This document shows positions 10,140 to 20,775 of a stretch of 64,000 nt of DNA, piece after piece (positions within the stretch are counted from its first letter, which is position 1; each line of letters starts with the position of its first letter). The notes beneath the pieces were generated by a model. It was given only the letters and a program-made list of their open reading frames with translations, had not been told where the DNA came from and made no database searches. The stretch spans positions 22,473,321 through 22,537,320 of the forward strand of contig CM042179.1 of the NCBI GenBank assembly GCA_023376005.1, read 5' to 3'. This DNA comes from Doryteuthis pealeii. Lineage: Eukaryota; Mollusca; Cephalopoda; Myopsida; Loliginidae. A program made the position numbers and the translations under genes.

Positions 10140-10670
10140 ATGATTAGCCATTCACAAAAAAACATGAATGGAGATCATGAGAAAAGAGATTATCAATTAA
10201 CTACAAATTTTAACACCACTTGTCATCAGTCATCATCATCATCATCATCATGTCATGCCAGTAGTGCAGATATCCATGACAATCTCTCACCAACCCTCCC
10301 TATCAGTCATTCACCCCAGGAGGTCCTCCACACAGCATGCTGCATCTGCACATAGCTGGTCTATGTAGGTCTTTGCTGGATGACCCACAATGGTATATCC
10401 ATGTGCCGGCTTCCACATAAGGACATCGCTTATTAGCTCATCCTTACTTCTCCAGCAGTGTCCGGCATGTCTTGTTCACCTTACTCAAATGGGGGCATGT
10501 GGCCATATAGTTGCTTTCTTGTGAGATGTTGCTTCCATGATTTGTTCAAGATCACACACAGCATCCTTGTGAAACTCTCATTCAGTCTATTTTTCAGGTG
10601 CCTCGTCAAGGTCCAAGTGGTGCAGCCATACAACAACACCGACACCACCACAGCCTGGAAAGGCATGAAA
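10140..10670 (-). pseudogene. LINE reverse transcriptase C-terminal fragment with (ATG)n tail
   Basis: On the minus strand, 10666-10481 reads VVVSVLLYGCTTWTLTRHLK, then RMLCVILNKSWKQH and QLYGHMPP. This is the conserved region after the fingers/palm of non-LTR reverse transcriptases. After a stop, further frames read PAKTY-related and MTDREGW-like segments down to about 10270. The 3' end runs into GGCATGACATGATGATGATG, an (ATG)n tail at about 10229-10252 (plus strand ATC). The same ending is seen in the LINE at 12465-13314. Stops and frame changes mark it as dead. Confidence 0.75.
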
Positions 10671-10844
10671 ACTAAAATAAATGAAAGTTGTGTAAAGAGA
10701 AGTTTTCATTCCATTTTATTTGCAAACACTATGAGCAATTATCTGAGAAGCTGCATCTGCAAGCCAATCAGCTACTGGCCTTGGCTCCAAAATAAACCCT
10801 GCAATATAGCAATAAATTATTACTTATTACCTTAAGACATAATG

Positions 10845-11480
10845 ATAGAAGGTCAGATTCTAGCTCAGGTAAATACCTTCAGATACCTGGGCTTCACAGT
10901 TGCCATCAATAGACTCAATATCAACAATAGAATCAATGCAGAGCTTGATCTCCAAATTTCAAATGCTTCCAAAGTATTTAGTCAGCTGAAGAGGTGAGTC
11001 TGGTTCAACAGAGACATCTCCTTGAAAACTAAATGTGCAGTATACGCGCCATAGTTCTCTCACCCCTCCTATACGGTGCAGAAGCCTGAATGATATACAA
11101 AGCAGATGCCCATAGACTACATGCGTCACTTGTGCAGCATATTAAATGTCAGGTGGTGGCAACATGTTTCAAACAGGACCATCTTGAAGAGAACTGGACT
11201 CTCTGGCATGCACAAAATACTTGTCCAACAACTTGAGATGGGCTGGCCACTTAAACAGACTTGGGGATGACAGACTACCAAAGCAGATTCTGTACTCTCA
11301 ACTGAGAGAGGGTCACGTAGAACCAGTAGACCAAAGCTCAGGTACAAAGACAACATCAAAAGAAACCTGAAGGACTTTAACATCTCCATAGGCAATTGGC
11401 AAGATGCAACCAGAGACCAATTAAATTGGAGGAAAATGATTCGCATGGTGTCATCATCGGATATGATGGACAGCAAGTCA
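10845..11480 (+). pseudogene. LINE reverse transcriptase C-terminal fragment
   Basis: Plus-strand frames read NTFRYLGFTVAINR, then a NNRINAELDLQISNASKVF block, a LKTKCAVYAPIV segment, and LSPLLYGAEA, the classic C-terminal region of RTE/jockey-like LINE ORF2 proteins. Downstream text reads like the RLRWAGHL and RPKLRYKDN segments with several stops and frameshifts. This is a different family from the minus-strand fragment just upstream. No intact domain remains. Confidence 0.7.
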
Positions 11481-11587
11481 TAGTAGTATTACCTTAAATT
11501 CATTTTCTTTGTCATCACTCACCAAATTTTTATTTGATTATATTTCCATTAATTCATATTTATTTCTATTTGTTTTCTATTTTTCAT

Positions 11588-11848
11588 CATTTACCTCAGT
11601 TGATAGAGAATTTGGCTAGGAATCACAAGGTTCCTGATTCGATACCTGTCCTTGCCAACTCAGCGTATGAGTAGCACAGGGATATGTGCTGTAAAGTGAG
11701 GAGCTGATGGTAAGTGTGGCGCTCCACCTCAGATACAAAAACAATCTCCTTGGTCTAGCGCTAGTGAAAAGGGGATAGACTCCCTCACTGGCTGGCTGAT
11801 ACCGACATTAGGCTGCGCCCCCAACAACTTTACTACTTACTATTATAG
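11588..11848 (+). mobile_element. SINE1 copy
   Basis: Starts with the box A-like TTACCTCAGTTGATAGAG and box B-like GATTCGATACCTG, then the SINE1 body ('aactcagcgtatgagtagca', 'atctccttggtctagcg', 'gacattaggctgcgcc'). It ends near CTTTACTACTTACTATTA. Confidence 0.8.
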
Positions 11849-12464
11849 ATATATTTCATCCTATTCATTTAGATTTTATTTATATCTTAGCTCCCATTTA
11901 TCTTTTTCTCTAAGCCCTTCATTAGAGTCCAAGGGATGCAGCCATACAGTTGCACTGACATGGAAGGATTTTTGCTTCATTATAAAACTAGAAGTGGCTA
12001 CCCGACGTCGCCTGGGTTGAGGAGGAATTTTTAAAAAGTTAGCCTTGGAGATCCATTATTACTTATCGTGAGTCAGATCCTCGCTGACTGCCCCATAAAA
12101 ATCCCCACGGAAATATATAACAATATAGCAAGAAATTTCCATTCAAGGATATACAATTTAAAAAAAAAAAAGATATGAATGATACAATTAATTCAATCAA
12201 TCAATATTATATTTAAAAAAAAAAAAAGAAAAAAAAAAGACATACAAAAAAGAAAAGAAACTTTTCAAATTTGAATTTTTATATATCTGCCCAAATATAA
12301 ATAAAATCTTCATTATTCTTGCTCAAAAACCAAGCCCTGGTGATATTTAATGTGTATATATATTTACTTTGTCGTTAATAGTTTTATTTTCGAAGTTTCC
12401 TTCGGACATACATGCAGACAAACTGCCCTTTATAGATAAAGCAAAAATTATTCCAAACTGTAGC

Positions 12465-13314
12465 CATGTCAGTGCAACTGTATGGTTGTATCACTTGGAC
12501 TATAATAAAACGCTTAGAGAAAAAGATAGATGGAAGCTACACAAGGATACTACATACTGTCTTGAAAGAATCTTGGAAGCAGCACCCCACAAGAAAGCAA
12601 CTGTTCGGCCACTTCCCACCAATCATACAAACTATCTGAGTAAGATGAAAAAGATATGTGGACATCTACACATGGACCCACTAGAGTAACCTGAAAAGCA
12701 AAAACCGGATCATATTACCTTTAGGCACCCCTTTTTGATCTTGATTAAGAAAGGACATGTTTTTCATTTACACCGTCAATATCCGGTTGTTGGTTAGGGG
12801 TTAGGGTTAGGGGTTAGTTTTATAATGTTAAAAAAATCTAAAAATCGTCTGTTAAAACAACCGGATATTGACAGTGTAAATGAAAAACATGTCCTTTCTT
12901 AAACGAGATCAAAAATGAGTGCCTAAAGGTCATATAGTCCCAAAACCTACATCAATCAGCACTGGTCGGATTCTGGATGATTTGCAGAGAAGCCCCCAGG
13001 GGTGATTACTGATAGAGACGGTGTCAGATTAAACGAATTCAATGTTAGATTAAATGAGTAACTCCAACGATAGAAATCCGATGGGAACAATCTTTCATTC
13101 ACTGATCCTCTTCACACGGCCTTGTCTATTTTTCTGTTAAAATAATTGTCCGTTAAAAGACACTGCGTCTTGTGAAAATTCCGAACGCTTCTTCTGCACG
13201 AGGAACTCTCTTGAATCAATCAATCAACGCTCAGCTCGCTCGGATATAAGGGAAGCAACTCTGGTGGATTAACAATGGGTATCTAATGCTGCCAGCATGA
13301 CCTGATGATGATGA
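12465..13314 (+). pseudogene. LINE 3' fragment interrupted by a MITE
   Basis: The frame starting near 12474 reads QLYGCITWTIIKRLEKKIDG, then SYTRILHTVLKESWKQHPTR and KQLFGHFPP. This is the same LINE family as the minus-strand fragment at 10140-10670. The MITE at 12706-12940 interrupts it. Beyond the MITE, 12945-13080 holds degraded TKTYIN- and ITDRDGVR-like segments. The element ends in CAGCATGACCTGATGATGAT at about 13290-13314, matching the (ATG)n end of the other copy. Stops prevent function. Confidence 0.7.
12706..12940. mobile_element. Telomere-motif MITE, family B (GGACCATAT ends)
   Basis: Ends GGATCATATTACC and ...GGTCATATAGTCC are inverted. Subterminal blocks TTTAGGCACCCC, TTTTTCATTTACACCGTCAA and TATCCGGTTGTT are mirrored on the right side. 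The loop contains GGTTAGGGGTTAGGGTTAGG. Flanks CAAAAACC and CAAAACCT are an imperfect candidate 8-bp duplication. Better-preserved copies are at 60406-60656 and 63548-63782; half a copy is at 30028-30212. Confidence 0.8.
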
Positions 13315-13787
13315 TCTGTATTTTAAATTTTTCATAAAGTTTTATATATATATATTTATATTTTCATAATGTAAATTTCTGTATTTGTCATATTTATCTA
13401 TATTTTATTTTTGTTTTCATCATATACATTTATATTTTATTTATATTTTCATTATCTATACATATATAAAGGGCAGTTGTGTGTATATGTATGTCCAGAG
13501 GAAACTTTGAAAATAAAACAATTATAGACAAAGTAATTATATATACGCATTAAATATCACCAGGGCTTGGTTTTGAGCAAAAATAATAGAGATTTGATTT
13601 ATATTCATGAAGATAATTAAAAAATAAAATTTAAGTGATAACAGCATGGATTTTTTTTTCATTTAATATTTTAGATAGTAGACATTAACATTTCTTTTCA
13701 GAGTAGCTGGATCAATGCAAGGTCTATTTTTTTTTTTTTTACTTTACTGTCGTAAGGAAGATTTCTTCTCTGGACTTTTGGATTAGA

Positions 13788-13792
<5 letters not shown>

Positions 13793-13843
<51 letters not shown>
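13793..13843. repeat. (TA)n microsatellite
   Basis: About 50 bp of uninterrupted TA repeat. Confidence 0.97.
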
Positions 13844-13846
<3 letters not shown>

Positions 13847-14078
13847 GCATTTATTTCATCATATTTATTTCTGTTTAATCCATGAAAGGGTTAAGCAGGC
13901 TGAATGACACATGGCTTATCATTATACATAAGTAAATAAATCCAAGGTAATTTTATTTTGAATTTACCTCAACCATTTTCACTACAAAAGATCATATATG
14001 TAAGCATCTGACTCAGGGGAAAATTTTTTTATTTTGTACTAGTATGTAGAAAACAGATTTTTCTGTTTTTTTTTCAAT

Positions 14079-14572
14079 GCTCAGACTTTTAGGAAAGCTT
14101 TATTACACTTTACTTGGACTACAATCTGACTGACGTTTTCGGAGTGCTACTTTTATATATCTCAGATTTCCAAGGGGGGGGGGTAATCAAGGTGGATTCT
14201 CGCTGATTGGCTGGTACCGACATCAGGCTGCCCCGATGACTTTACTTTTTACTTATTAGTATAATACCATTAAACAATTTTATTACTTATACCTTCATTG
14301 GAGGCACATGGTCTAATGGTTAGAGTCATAGGAAATGGACTCGTCGACCCAAGTTCAATTCCTGGATGAAGCTGTTTGAATTTAACATAGCGTTAAATAC
14401 CTTGGGAAAGGTATGGATCCAATTGATCGACCTGTAGTAAAAACAGAACCAGTGCTAAGACTTTTAGGGAAAGCTTTATTACACTTTACTCTGACTATGA
14501 TCTGACTGACGTTTTCAGACTGCTACTTTTATACATCTCAGATTTCCAAGGGGAGGTAATTAAGGTGGATTA
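14079..14572 (+). repeat. Duplicated ~115-bp unit flanking SINE pieces
   Basis: The segment from 'actttnaggaaagctttatt' through 'gactgacgttttc' to 'cagatttccaaggg' occurs at 14083-14190 and again at 14456-14562. Between the copies lie a SINE1 3' end (14196-14254) and a SINE2 head (from 14305) with box A-like TGGTCTAATGGTTAGAG and box B-like AGTTCAATTCCTGG. Confidence 0.7.
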
Positions 14573-14689
14573 TTAGTACACAGATAAAGTATAATGGTTT
14601 AAATTATTGATTCAGCATATTCTTTTGTTTCAGGTTTTGACCAATGTCCTGCAAACTAGTGTCAGTTAGACTCTATCAGTGAGAAAAGC

Positions 14690-15145
14690 AGCACCATGAC
14701 ACAATTCACTCCTCCAGTAATTTGGAAACGGCATGCTGTGCTGCTTGCTATTCATACCAGAAGCTCCAATACAAAGATTTCAGAGTGTTTGGGTGTCAAT
14801 CTGTGGACAATGCAGAGGATTTCGAAAAGAGTTGGAAGAGTCCATTGACAATTACATACTTATGGAAACTTGGTAGCTTCACTCTGATTGTTCTTGTACA
14901 TTATTAGTTATCTCCCTTGGACTGTCTCAGTTGAAGGAACTCTTTAGCAAAAAAGTTAAAAAGTTAGTTGACAACCAATGTCAATAGGCAGTCTAATGGC
15001 AGTCACTCTAATGGTGGACGATCATCGTAGTGCATGAAGACATTTACTATTCCTCATACAAGATGAGAAAAGGCCATTTTTTAAAAATTAAAGGCTATAA
15101 ATGACAAGAGGAAAACAGTGCTGCAAAGCTTTTCAACAAGCAAGT
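14690..15145 (+). pseudogene. IS630/Tc1-mariner-type transposase fragment
   Basis: At about 14726-14840 one frame reads KRHAVLLAIHTRSSNTKISE, followed by a LGVNLWTMQRISKRVGRV block. This matches the N-terminal helix-turn-helix pattern of Tc1/mariner-related transposases (a 'GVNxxTVQRI' recognition helix). At about 15030-15140 another frame reads VVHEDIYYSSYKMRKGHFL and KLFNKQ, matching the linker before the catalytic domain. Stops and frame changes separate the pieces, and no DDE/D triad is seen. Confidence 0.6.
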
Positions 15146-15189
15146 TTATTTGTTTATTAATTTATTATTTATTATTATTTGTATTATTA

Positions 15190-15400
15190 GGACTATTGTC
15201 CTCATCTTCATTGTTATTTGTACAATGTTTTGGCTGATGTGTCCTCCGGCCTTCTTCAGGTATTTCTGGTTGGACTCGGGAACCTTCTTGTCATAATCGG
15301 GAGCCATCACGAAACTTTGAACCTAACCCTTTATTCAGTCCACAGGGGTAACAATGAAGATGAGGACAATAGTCCGAATAATTCAAATAATACTGATCAT
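15190..15400. repeat. Penelope-like foldback repeat, short copy
   Basis: Shares both arms with 254-552: 'attgtcctcatcttcattgt' on the left and its inverse 'acaatgaagatgaggacaat' on the right, plus a CCTGAAGAAGGCCGGAGG block read on the minus strand. It is a shortened relative with a degraded GAAAC block. Confidence 0.6.
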
Positions 15401-15571
15401 CAAGCCTCATCTCAAAAATTCAGAGAAATAATTTATTATTTGTTTGTTTATCTTATTTTGATTTTGAATTATTCTATTTGTTTATTTTATCATTGTATAT
15501 GATTGATTTTTATTTGTTTATTATTTTTGGAAATATAATTCTGTCATATTTTGATTTTGATTTAATAAAAA

Positions 15572-15832
15572 AAATTAAGTAAAGTCATTGGGGTGGCCTA
15601 AAGTCAGTATCAGCCAATCAGTGAGGGAGTCTATCTCCTTTTCACTAGTGCTAGACCAAAGAAGATTGTTTTTGAATTTGAGATGGAGTGCCACACCTAC
15701 CATAAGCTCCTTACTTTACCGGTCAGATCCCTATGTTACTCATACACTGAGTTGGCAAGGGCCGGTATTGAACTAGGAACCTTGTGGTTTCTAGCTGAAC
15801 GCTCTACCGACTGAGCTAACCTGGCCCCTAAT
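15572..15832 (-). mobile_element. SINE1 copy, minus strand
   Basis: The minus strand begins GGGGCCAGGTTAGCTCAGTC, then box B-like GTTCAATACCGGCCC, then the body in the same order as 2393-2645. The end 'aagtaaagtca' is adjacent to an A-rich stretch. Confidence 0.82.
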
Positions 15833-15944
15833 ATGCCTTTTATTTTCATTTTAATCATATATTTCGATTTTCTTTTATTCTTAAAAATATAATTCTGTTT
15901 TTTGTTTAATTCTAATCATATAATTCAATTTTATTTGAATAATA

Positions 15945-16483
15945 AGAGGGTTAGTCAAAAAGTAATGCCATTTTGTTTAGGACAGATAAAATTACCAACA
16001 CAGGAACATGTATCATGCATCAAAAAGCTGGTCCTCTTTGGATTACTTCTCTACATAGTCACCATTTCACTCAATAGCAATGTTCTACCTTTGAATGAGA
16101 GCATGTATCCCTACCCCTTAAAATTCTTTTGACTGTTCTTTGAGCCACTTCTTCACTACATATTTCACTTCTTCATCACTGGAATAATGTTTGCCTTTCA
16201 AACTCTCTTTCATTCTGTTGACTGTTCTTTGAGCCACTTCTTCACTTATGTCACTTCTTCATCACTGGAATTGTTTGCCTCTAAAACTCTCTTTCATTTG
16301 TTCTGTTGACTGTTCTTTGAGCCACTTCTTCACTACATATTTCACTTCTTCATCACTGGAATAATGTTTGCCTCTCAAACCTCTTTCATGGGATCAGCTT
16401 CATTTTGATGTATGATACACGTTTCTGTGTTGGTAATTATACCTGTCCTAAACAAAATGGCATTTCTTTCTGACTCACCCTTG
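15945..16483 (-). mobile_element. Mariner-like element with transposase C-terminal remnant
   Basis: Inverted ends AGAGGGTTAGTCAAAAAGTA and CAAGGGTGAGTCAGAAAGAA (minus strand) are flanked by TA on both sides, and the homology between arms extends about 75 bp. The minus strand between them reads the C-terminal end of a mariner transposase: EVKYVVKKWLKEQSKEF followed by an R-W-like segment and NGDYVEK. A ~90-bp part of that region is triplicated in tandem (16130-16390). The catalytic core is deleted, so the copy is non-autonomous. Confidence 0.75.
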
Positions 16484-16571
16484 TATATTCTGTTTAATTT
16501 TCATTTTAATCTTATATTTCTGTTTTATCTTAATCAATCATATATTTTGATTTTATTTCTATTTTAATCAG

Positions 16572-16803
16572 AAATAAGTAAAGTAAGTAAAGTCGTCAGG
16601 GCAGCCTAATGTCAGTATCAGCCATACAGTGAGTATCTCCTTTTCACTAGCGCTAGACCAAGGAGATTATTTTAGTGTCTGAGATGGAACCCCACACCTA
16701 CCATCAGCTCCTTACTTTACCGCACAGATCTCTGTGCTACTCATATGGTGAGTTGGCGTGGGCCGGTATTGAACCAGGAGCATTTGTGGACCCTAGCCGA
16801 ACA
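16572..16803 (-). mobile_element. SINE1 copy, minus strand, head truncated
   Basis: Matches the SINE1 body on the minus strand from 'aatactggccca' back to 'gcctgacgactttac'. The tRNA-like head is cut at about 16803, where the minisatellite begins. Confidence 0.75.
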
Positions 16804-17044
16804 TAAATAAGATGCTTATATTAATCATTATGTCCCATCTAAGTACGGAGCAGGTTCATGGCTACTTAACTTTGAGGGTTCATATAATAGTGTTTTTAGT
16901 TGGACACAAAGACCTTCTGATGCTTATATTAATTACTATCTTACATCTAGGCACTGACTGGGTCCCTGCCTATTTAAATTTGAACTATAATAGTTTCGTT
17001 TAGTCAGATAAACAGTCCATATGATGTTTATATCTTCTACCATG

Positions 17045-17818
17045 TTCCTTGCTACTTAACTTTGTAGGCCACCCTGTTGGTGGGGCGTTAGAATGCACTG
17101 ACTGCACCTCTGCAGAGGGGTAAGATTCCTTCAATGGGGCTACCTTTGGCCGTGGGTGGTGACCCGTGATGCTTGAGGATAGAACCCAGGTGGATGAGCA
17201 GTTCATGACTTGCAATATTCCACTTTGGCCCTATTTTGGGCTAGACGGGCGGTCGGAGAGGCCCCCTCCGATCACATCAAGCCCTAGCACCTATATGATT
17301 TTCCCAACCCTATTGCCCTTATGGCAAGCCCCAACCCCTTTTTATCATATGGGTGCTAGAAGGTGTGACTGAGGGTCTACATGTCCTGGGAATGACATTA
17401 AACTCTCTGATGGTGAGGTTCCAGTTTTGGAGGTCTGGGGAATGTGGAGCGCCCCTTCATTACCATTGCTCCCTGGTCCACTCTGACCCGGAGTGGTAGT
17501 ACCTGTTAGGGTCCCATCTATGGGTTAAATAGAAAAATGTATTTATAAAAAAAATTGTATTATCCATTAAGAATTGATTTATTTCAAAACTTTATCGGCA
17601 TTAAATGACCCACTGAGGTTGATATGCCGTAAAACAAAACAAACCAAACCGGAGTGGTAGTACCTGTTATGGTCCCATATATGGGTTAAATAGAAAAATG
17701 TATTAATAAAAAAAATTGTATTATCCATTAAGAATTGATTTATTTCAAAACTTTATCGGCATTAAATGACCCACTGAGGTTGATGTGCCGTAAAACCAAA
17801 CCAAACCAAACGAAATTA
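17045..17818 (+). mobile_element. ~600-bp non-autonomous retroposon with duplicated tail
   Basis: Begins near CACCCTGTTGGTGGGGCGTT and contains 'ctgcagaggggtaag', 'gggctagacgggcggtcgga', 'catatgggtgctagaagg' and a conserved end 'gcattaaatgacccactgag' ... 'tgccgtaaaac', followed by AAACAAACCAAACC. The last ~170 bp is repeated once (17643-17815). The same family occurs at 59515-60115 in reverse and as a 5' portion at 34970-35215. The A-rich tail and dispersed, truncated copies point to retroposition. The head could be tRNA-like, but boxes A and B are not convincing. Frames inside are not conserved as protein. Confidence 0.7.
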
Positions 17819-18164
17819 ACTTTGTAGGTTCCCATAATTGTTCTGTTTAGACTGACACATTCTGATGATTATATCAATTGTTATCTTCCATCTAAGTACT
17901 GAGCAGTTTCCTGCCTTTTAAACTTTTAGGGTTCCTATAATAGTTTTGTTTGGTCTCCTATACAAACCTTAGGATGCTTATATTAATTATCTTTCATCTA
18001 AATACTGATTAGGTTCATGGCTACTTAACTTTTTGTTTTGTTTAGACTGACACAAATACTTGTATCAATTATTATCTTCTATTTAAGTGCTGATTAGGTT
18101 CATGCCTACCTGTTTGATGGTTCCCTTAATAGTTTTGCTTAACCTGGCACAGGGGTCTTAGGAT

Positions 18165-18392
18165 ACTTATATCAATTTCACTTAGCGCTAATACCCTTGG
18201 GAAAGGTATGAATCCTACTATCCCTCCAGCTATGGATAAATAGTAGGGCAGACTGGGCTCTTTAACCTTGGTTAGGCAACCGCTCTAGGAGAAAGAAAAC
18301 TCAGAATTCAAATCTGTTGAACTCCGCTTAAGAAAATGACCTTGTGTTATATCCTGCTCGTACGGAGGGGTTGGTTAATATATATATATCAA
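18165..18392 (+). mobile_element. SINE2 copy inside the minisatellite
   Basis: From 'cacttagcgctaataccctt' through 'gggaaaggtatgaatcc', 'ggataaatagtagggcagac' and 'ggctctttaaccttggttag' to 'cggaggggttggttaatata'. The flanking minisatellite sequence 'atatcaatt' occurs at both edges and is the probable target-site duplication. Confidence 0.75.
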
Positions 18393-18564
18393 TTGATATC
18401 AATAATCTAAGTACAGTGCAGGTTCCTGCCTACTTAACTTTGAGGGTTCCTATAAAAGTTTTGTTTATTTTGATACACAGACCTTAGAATGTTTATATTA
18501 TCTTCTATCTAATTAGTGAGCAGGTTTCTTCCTACATAACTTTGAAGGTTCCAATATTTGTTGG

Positions 18565-18780
18565 ACAAAGTTGTCTGCATTTCATATAGTGTTAATTAAC
18601 GATGGGAAAGTTACGCCTCCAATTATTCTCCCTCAATTTATGAGTAAATATTAGGGCAGACTAAGATCTTTAACCTTGGTTAGGCCACCAGTCTAGGAGA
18701 AGGAAAACTGAATTCAAACTCTTCTTAAGAAATTAAACATGTGTCACATTCTACTTGTGTGGAGGGAATTGGTAAATATA
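18565..18780 (+). mobile_element. SINE2 copy inside the minisatellite
   Basis: Shows 'tgttaattaacgatgggaaa', 'gagtaaatattagggcagac' and 'ggagggaattggtaaatata'. The mariner at 18781-19491 sits directly against its 3' end. Confidence 0.7.
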
Positions 18781-19491
18781 CAAGGTGTCCACAAAGTCTG
18801 GGTACATGGAGATTTCATTATTGTATTTATTGATATTATTTTTCCGAGAAGGCAGATATGGTAATTTAGCAGTAAATAAAATCATAACATAAACAACCAA
18901 ACATAAGAAATAATAATTTTACTTTTTTACTTTTGTTTAAATTAAATAAAAAATACTTTGGTTATTTCCTAGTTGAGTAACGTGATATTACAGAGTGACC
19001 CAGAAAAAACAGAACCCAAATTATTTATTTTCCCATTAAACTAACCCTAAACCCCAATCCTAACCCTAACGCTAAACCCTAACCCTACCCCCCCTAGTTG
19101 AAAAACATGATATTACAGAGTGACCCAGAAAAAACAGAACCCAAATTATTTATTTTCCCATTAAACTAACCCTAAACCCCAACCCTAACCCTAACCCTAA
19201 ACCCTAACCCCCCCCCTAGTTGAGTAACATGATATTACAGAGTGACCCAGAAAAAACAGAACCCACAAATTTTGTAATAAAACTGTTAATTTTAATTTTA
19301 ATTTTTTAAAAAGTTTAAGTCCAAGGGTTTAGGGTTAGGGTTTAGGGTTACAGTTAGGGTTAGTTTAATGGGAAAATAAATAAATAATTTGGGTTCTGTT
19401 TTTTCTGGGTCACTCTGTAATATCATGTTACTCAACTAGGAAATAACCAAATACTTTTATCTCCATGTACCCAGACTTTGTGGACACCCTG
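18781..19491. mobile_element. Mariner-type terminal-repeat element carrying a nested MITE
   Basis: Inverted ends CAAGGTGTCCACAAAGTCTG and CAGGGTGTCCACAAAGTCTG (minus strand) continue into GGTACATGGAGAT on both sides, and TA dinucleotides flank both ends. This end sequence is typical of mariner elements. No transposase is encoded; most of the interior is the telomere-motif MITE at 18960-19448. Confidence 0.82.
18960..19448. mobile_element. Telomere-motif MITE, family C, with tandemly repeated left arm
   Basis: Ends GGTTATTTCCTAGTTGAGTA and, inverted, TACTCAACTAGGAAATAACC; next block ACAGAGTGACCCAGAAAAAA. The left half is repeated nearly three times (starting at 18960, about 19093 and 19215), each copy with an AACCCT array, while the right arm is single with a TTAGGG array. 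The flanking word AATACTTT occurs on both sides, one base out of register. It shares GGTTATTTCCTA with family A. Confidence 0.78.
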
Positions 19492-20134
19492 TATATGTAT
19501 ATTAGTTTTGTTTAGTCTGGCAAAGAGACTTTAGGATACTTATATAAATTCTTATCTTTTATCTAAGAAATGAGAAGTTTCATGGCTACTTAACTCTGAG
19601 GATAATAGTTTTATTTAGTCTGATACTCAGGCATTAGAATCCTTATGTTAACTGTTATCTTCCATCTAAGTACTTAGCAGGTTCCTGGCTATTTAAGTTC
19701 CTGGCTATTTATCTTTGAGAGTCCCCATAATAGTTTTTTTAGACTGACACATAGGATGCTTATATTAATTGCTATCATCCATCTAAGTACTGAGCAGGTT
19801 CATGGCCACTTAACTTAGAGGGTTCCTATAATAGTTTTGTTTAATCGGGTATACAGGCTTTATAATGCTCATATTAATTATTATCTTCCATCTAAGTACT
19901 TAGCCAGTTCCCGCCTACTTAACATTGACGGTTCCTATAATAATTTTTTTTTTTTTTTACTCTGGCCCACTGGCCTTAGGGTGCTTAAATTAATTGTTAT
20001 CTTACATCTAAGAACCGAGCAGATTCATGGCTACTTGACTTTCATGATATAATAGGAACTGGTGCTTTTAGCAAGATTTGTCTGTAAAAGAGCTCTCTCT
20101 TTAATGCTGAGAAATACATTTGGTTAAATCCTAT

Positions 20135-20775
20135 TTAATTTTTTATTATTATTATTATTATTATTTATTTTTTATTATTATTATTTTTATTATTATTTAT
20201 TTTTTATTATTTATTTTATCATTATTATTATTATTATTTATTTATTTTTATTATTATTATTATTATTATTTTATTATTATTCCGTCCACTAAGGACGATG
20301 GCGTAGTGTCCCCCCAAAAAAAATTATCTGCGCAAGTGACTCTACATGCCAATTTTTGAGTGACAGTCTTTGGTGCACTGAATGCACACAAGCTGTGATG
20401 CTTTCTGGGGCTGCTGACTTTTCTCTTTCTTTCTGTCTCTCTTTGCTCTCAAGGCTACTCTCCTCTCTGTCTTACCCCTCTTGCTTAACGTTAAGGCGCC
20501 AGGCCGCTCTATTTTTTGCATCTACCTCCCACGTGTTTGTGTCAATATGGCATATCCTCATAACTCTCCTGCAGACATCTTTAAATCGTAGGCGTGGTCT
20601 ACAAACTGATTGGGAGCCTTTTACTAATTTGCCGTACAAAAGATCTTTTGGGATGCATCCATTTTCCATTCTCCTGACATGTCCAAGTCAGCAAAGGTGC
20701 CTCTCATAGAGAATGGAGAACATGCTGTTCATGTCAGTGCAATCCAGTATGGTTTCTTGAACACATCATATTTTG
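20135..20775 (-). pseudogene. LINE 3' end with (TAA)n tail
   Basis: On the minus strand the sequence reads SMFSILYERHLC, LGHVRRMENGCIPKDLLYGK, RPRLRFKDVCRRVM and IDTNTWEVDAKNRAAWR. This is the conserved C-terminal end of a LINE ORF2 protein. It ends at about 20290 in GACACTACGCCATCGTCC, followed by a TTA/TTTA-rich run (20146-20282) that on the minus strand is a TAA-type repeat tail. The plus-strand fragment at 30575-31000 is the same family. Stop codons show it is inactive. Confidence 0.78.

Larger units (their letters stand above)
12290..13625. repeat. Large foldback, ~150-bp inverted arms
   Basis: The left arm (about 12295-12440) contains CAAGCCCTGGTGATATTTAA and, later, a CTTCGGACATACATGCA block. 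The right arm (about 13466-13620) contains the reverse complements TTAAATATCACCAGGGCTTG and TGTATGTCCAGAGGAAACTT. Between the arms lie a LINE fragment and a telomere-motif MITE, so either the foldback captured them or two copies inserted in opposite orientations. Confidence 0.65.
16806..20062 (+). repeat. Ancient ~108-bp minisatellite, about 13 diverged units, interrupted
   Basis: A unit beginning ATGCTTATATTAATTATTAT, continuing CTTCCATCTAAGTACTGAGC, AGGTTCATGGCTACTTAACT, TTGAGGGTTCCTATAATAGT and TTTGTTTAGTCTGACACA (plus 'gaccttagg'), recurs with starts near 16812, 16920, 17022, 17860, 17957, 18058, 18155, 18487, 19533, 19650, 19755, 19865 and 19979. Apparent gaps are later insertions: a ~770-bp retroposon region, two SINE2 copies and a mariner. 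Units have diverged by substitutions and short indels, so the array is old. No coding sequence is seen. Confidence 0.85.

Noticed and set aside
12369..12689. 106-residue plus-strand frame as a gene
   Set aside because: It is out of frame with the LINE reverse-transcriptase reading (QLYGCITWTIIKRLEKK) that explains the same DNA.
20120..20359. 79-residue tyrosine/isoleucine/leucine-rich 'membrane protein'
   Set aside because: It is the translated TTA tail of a minus-strand LINE.
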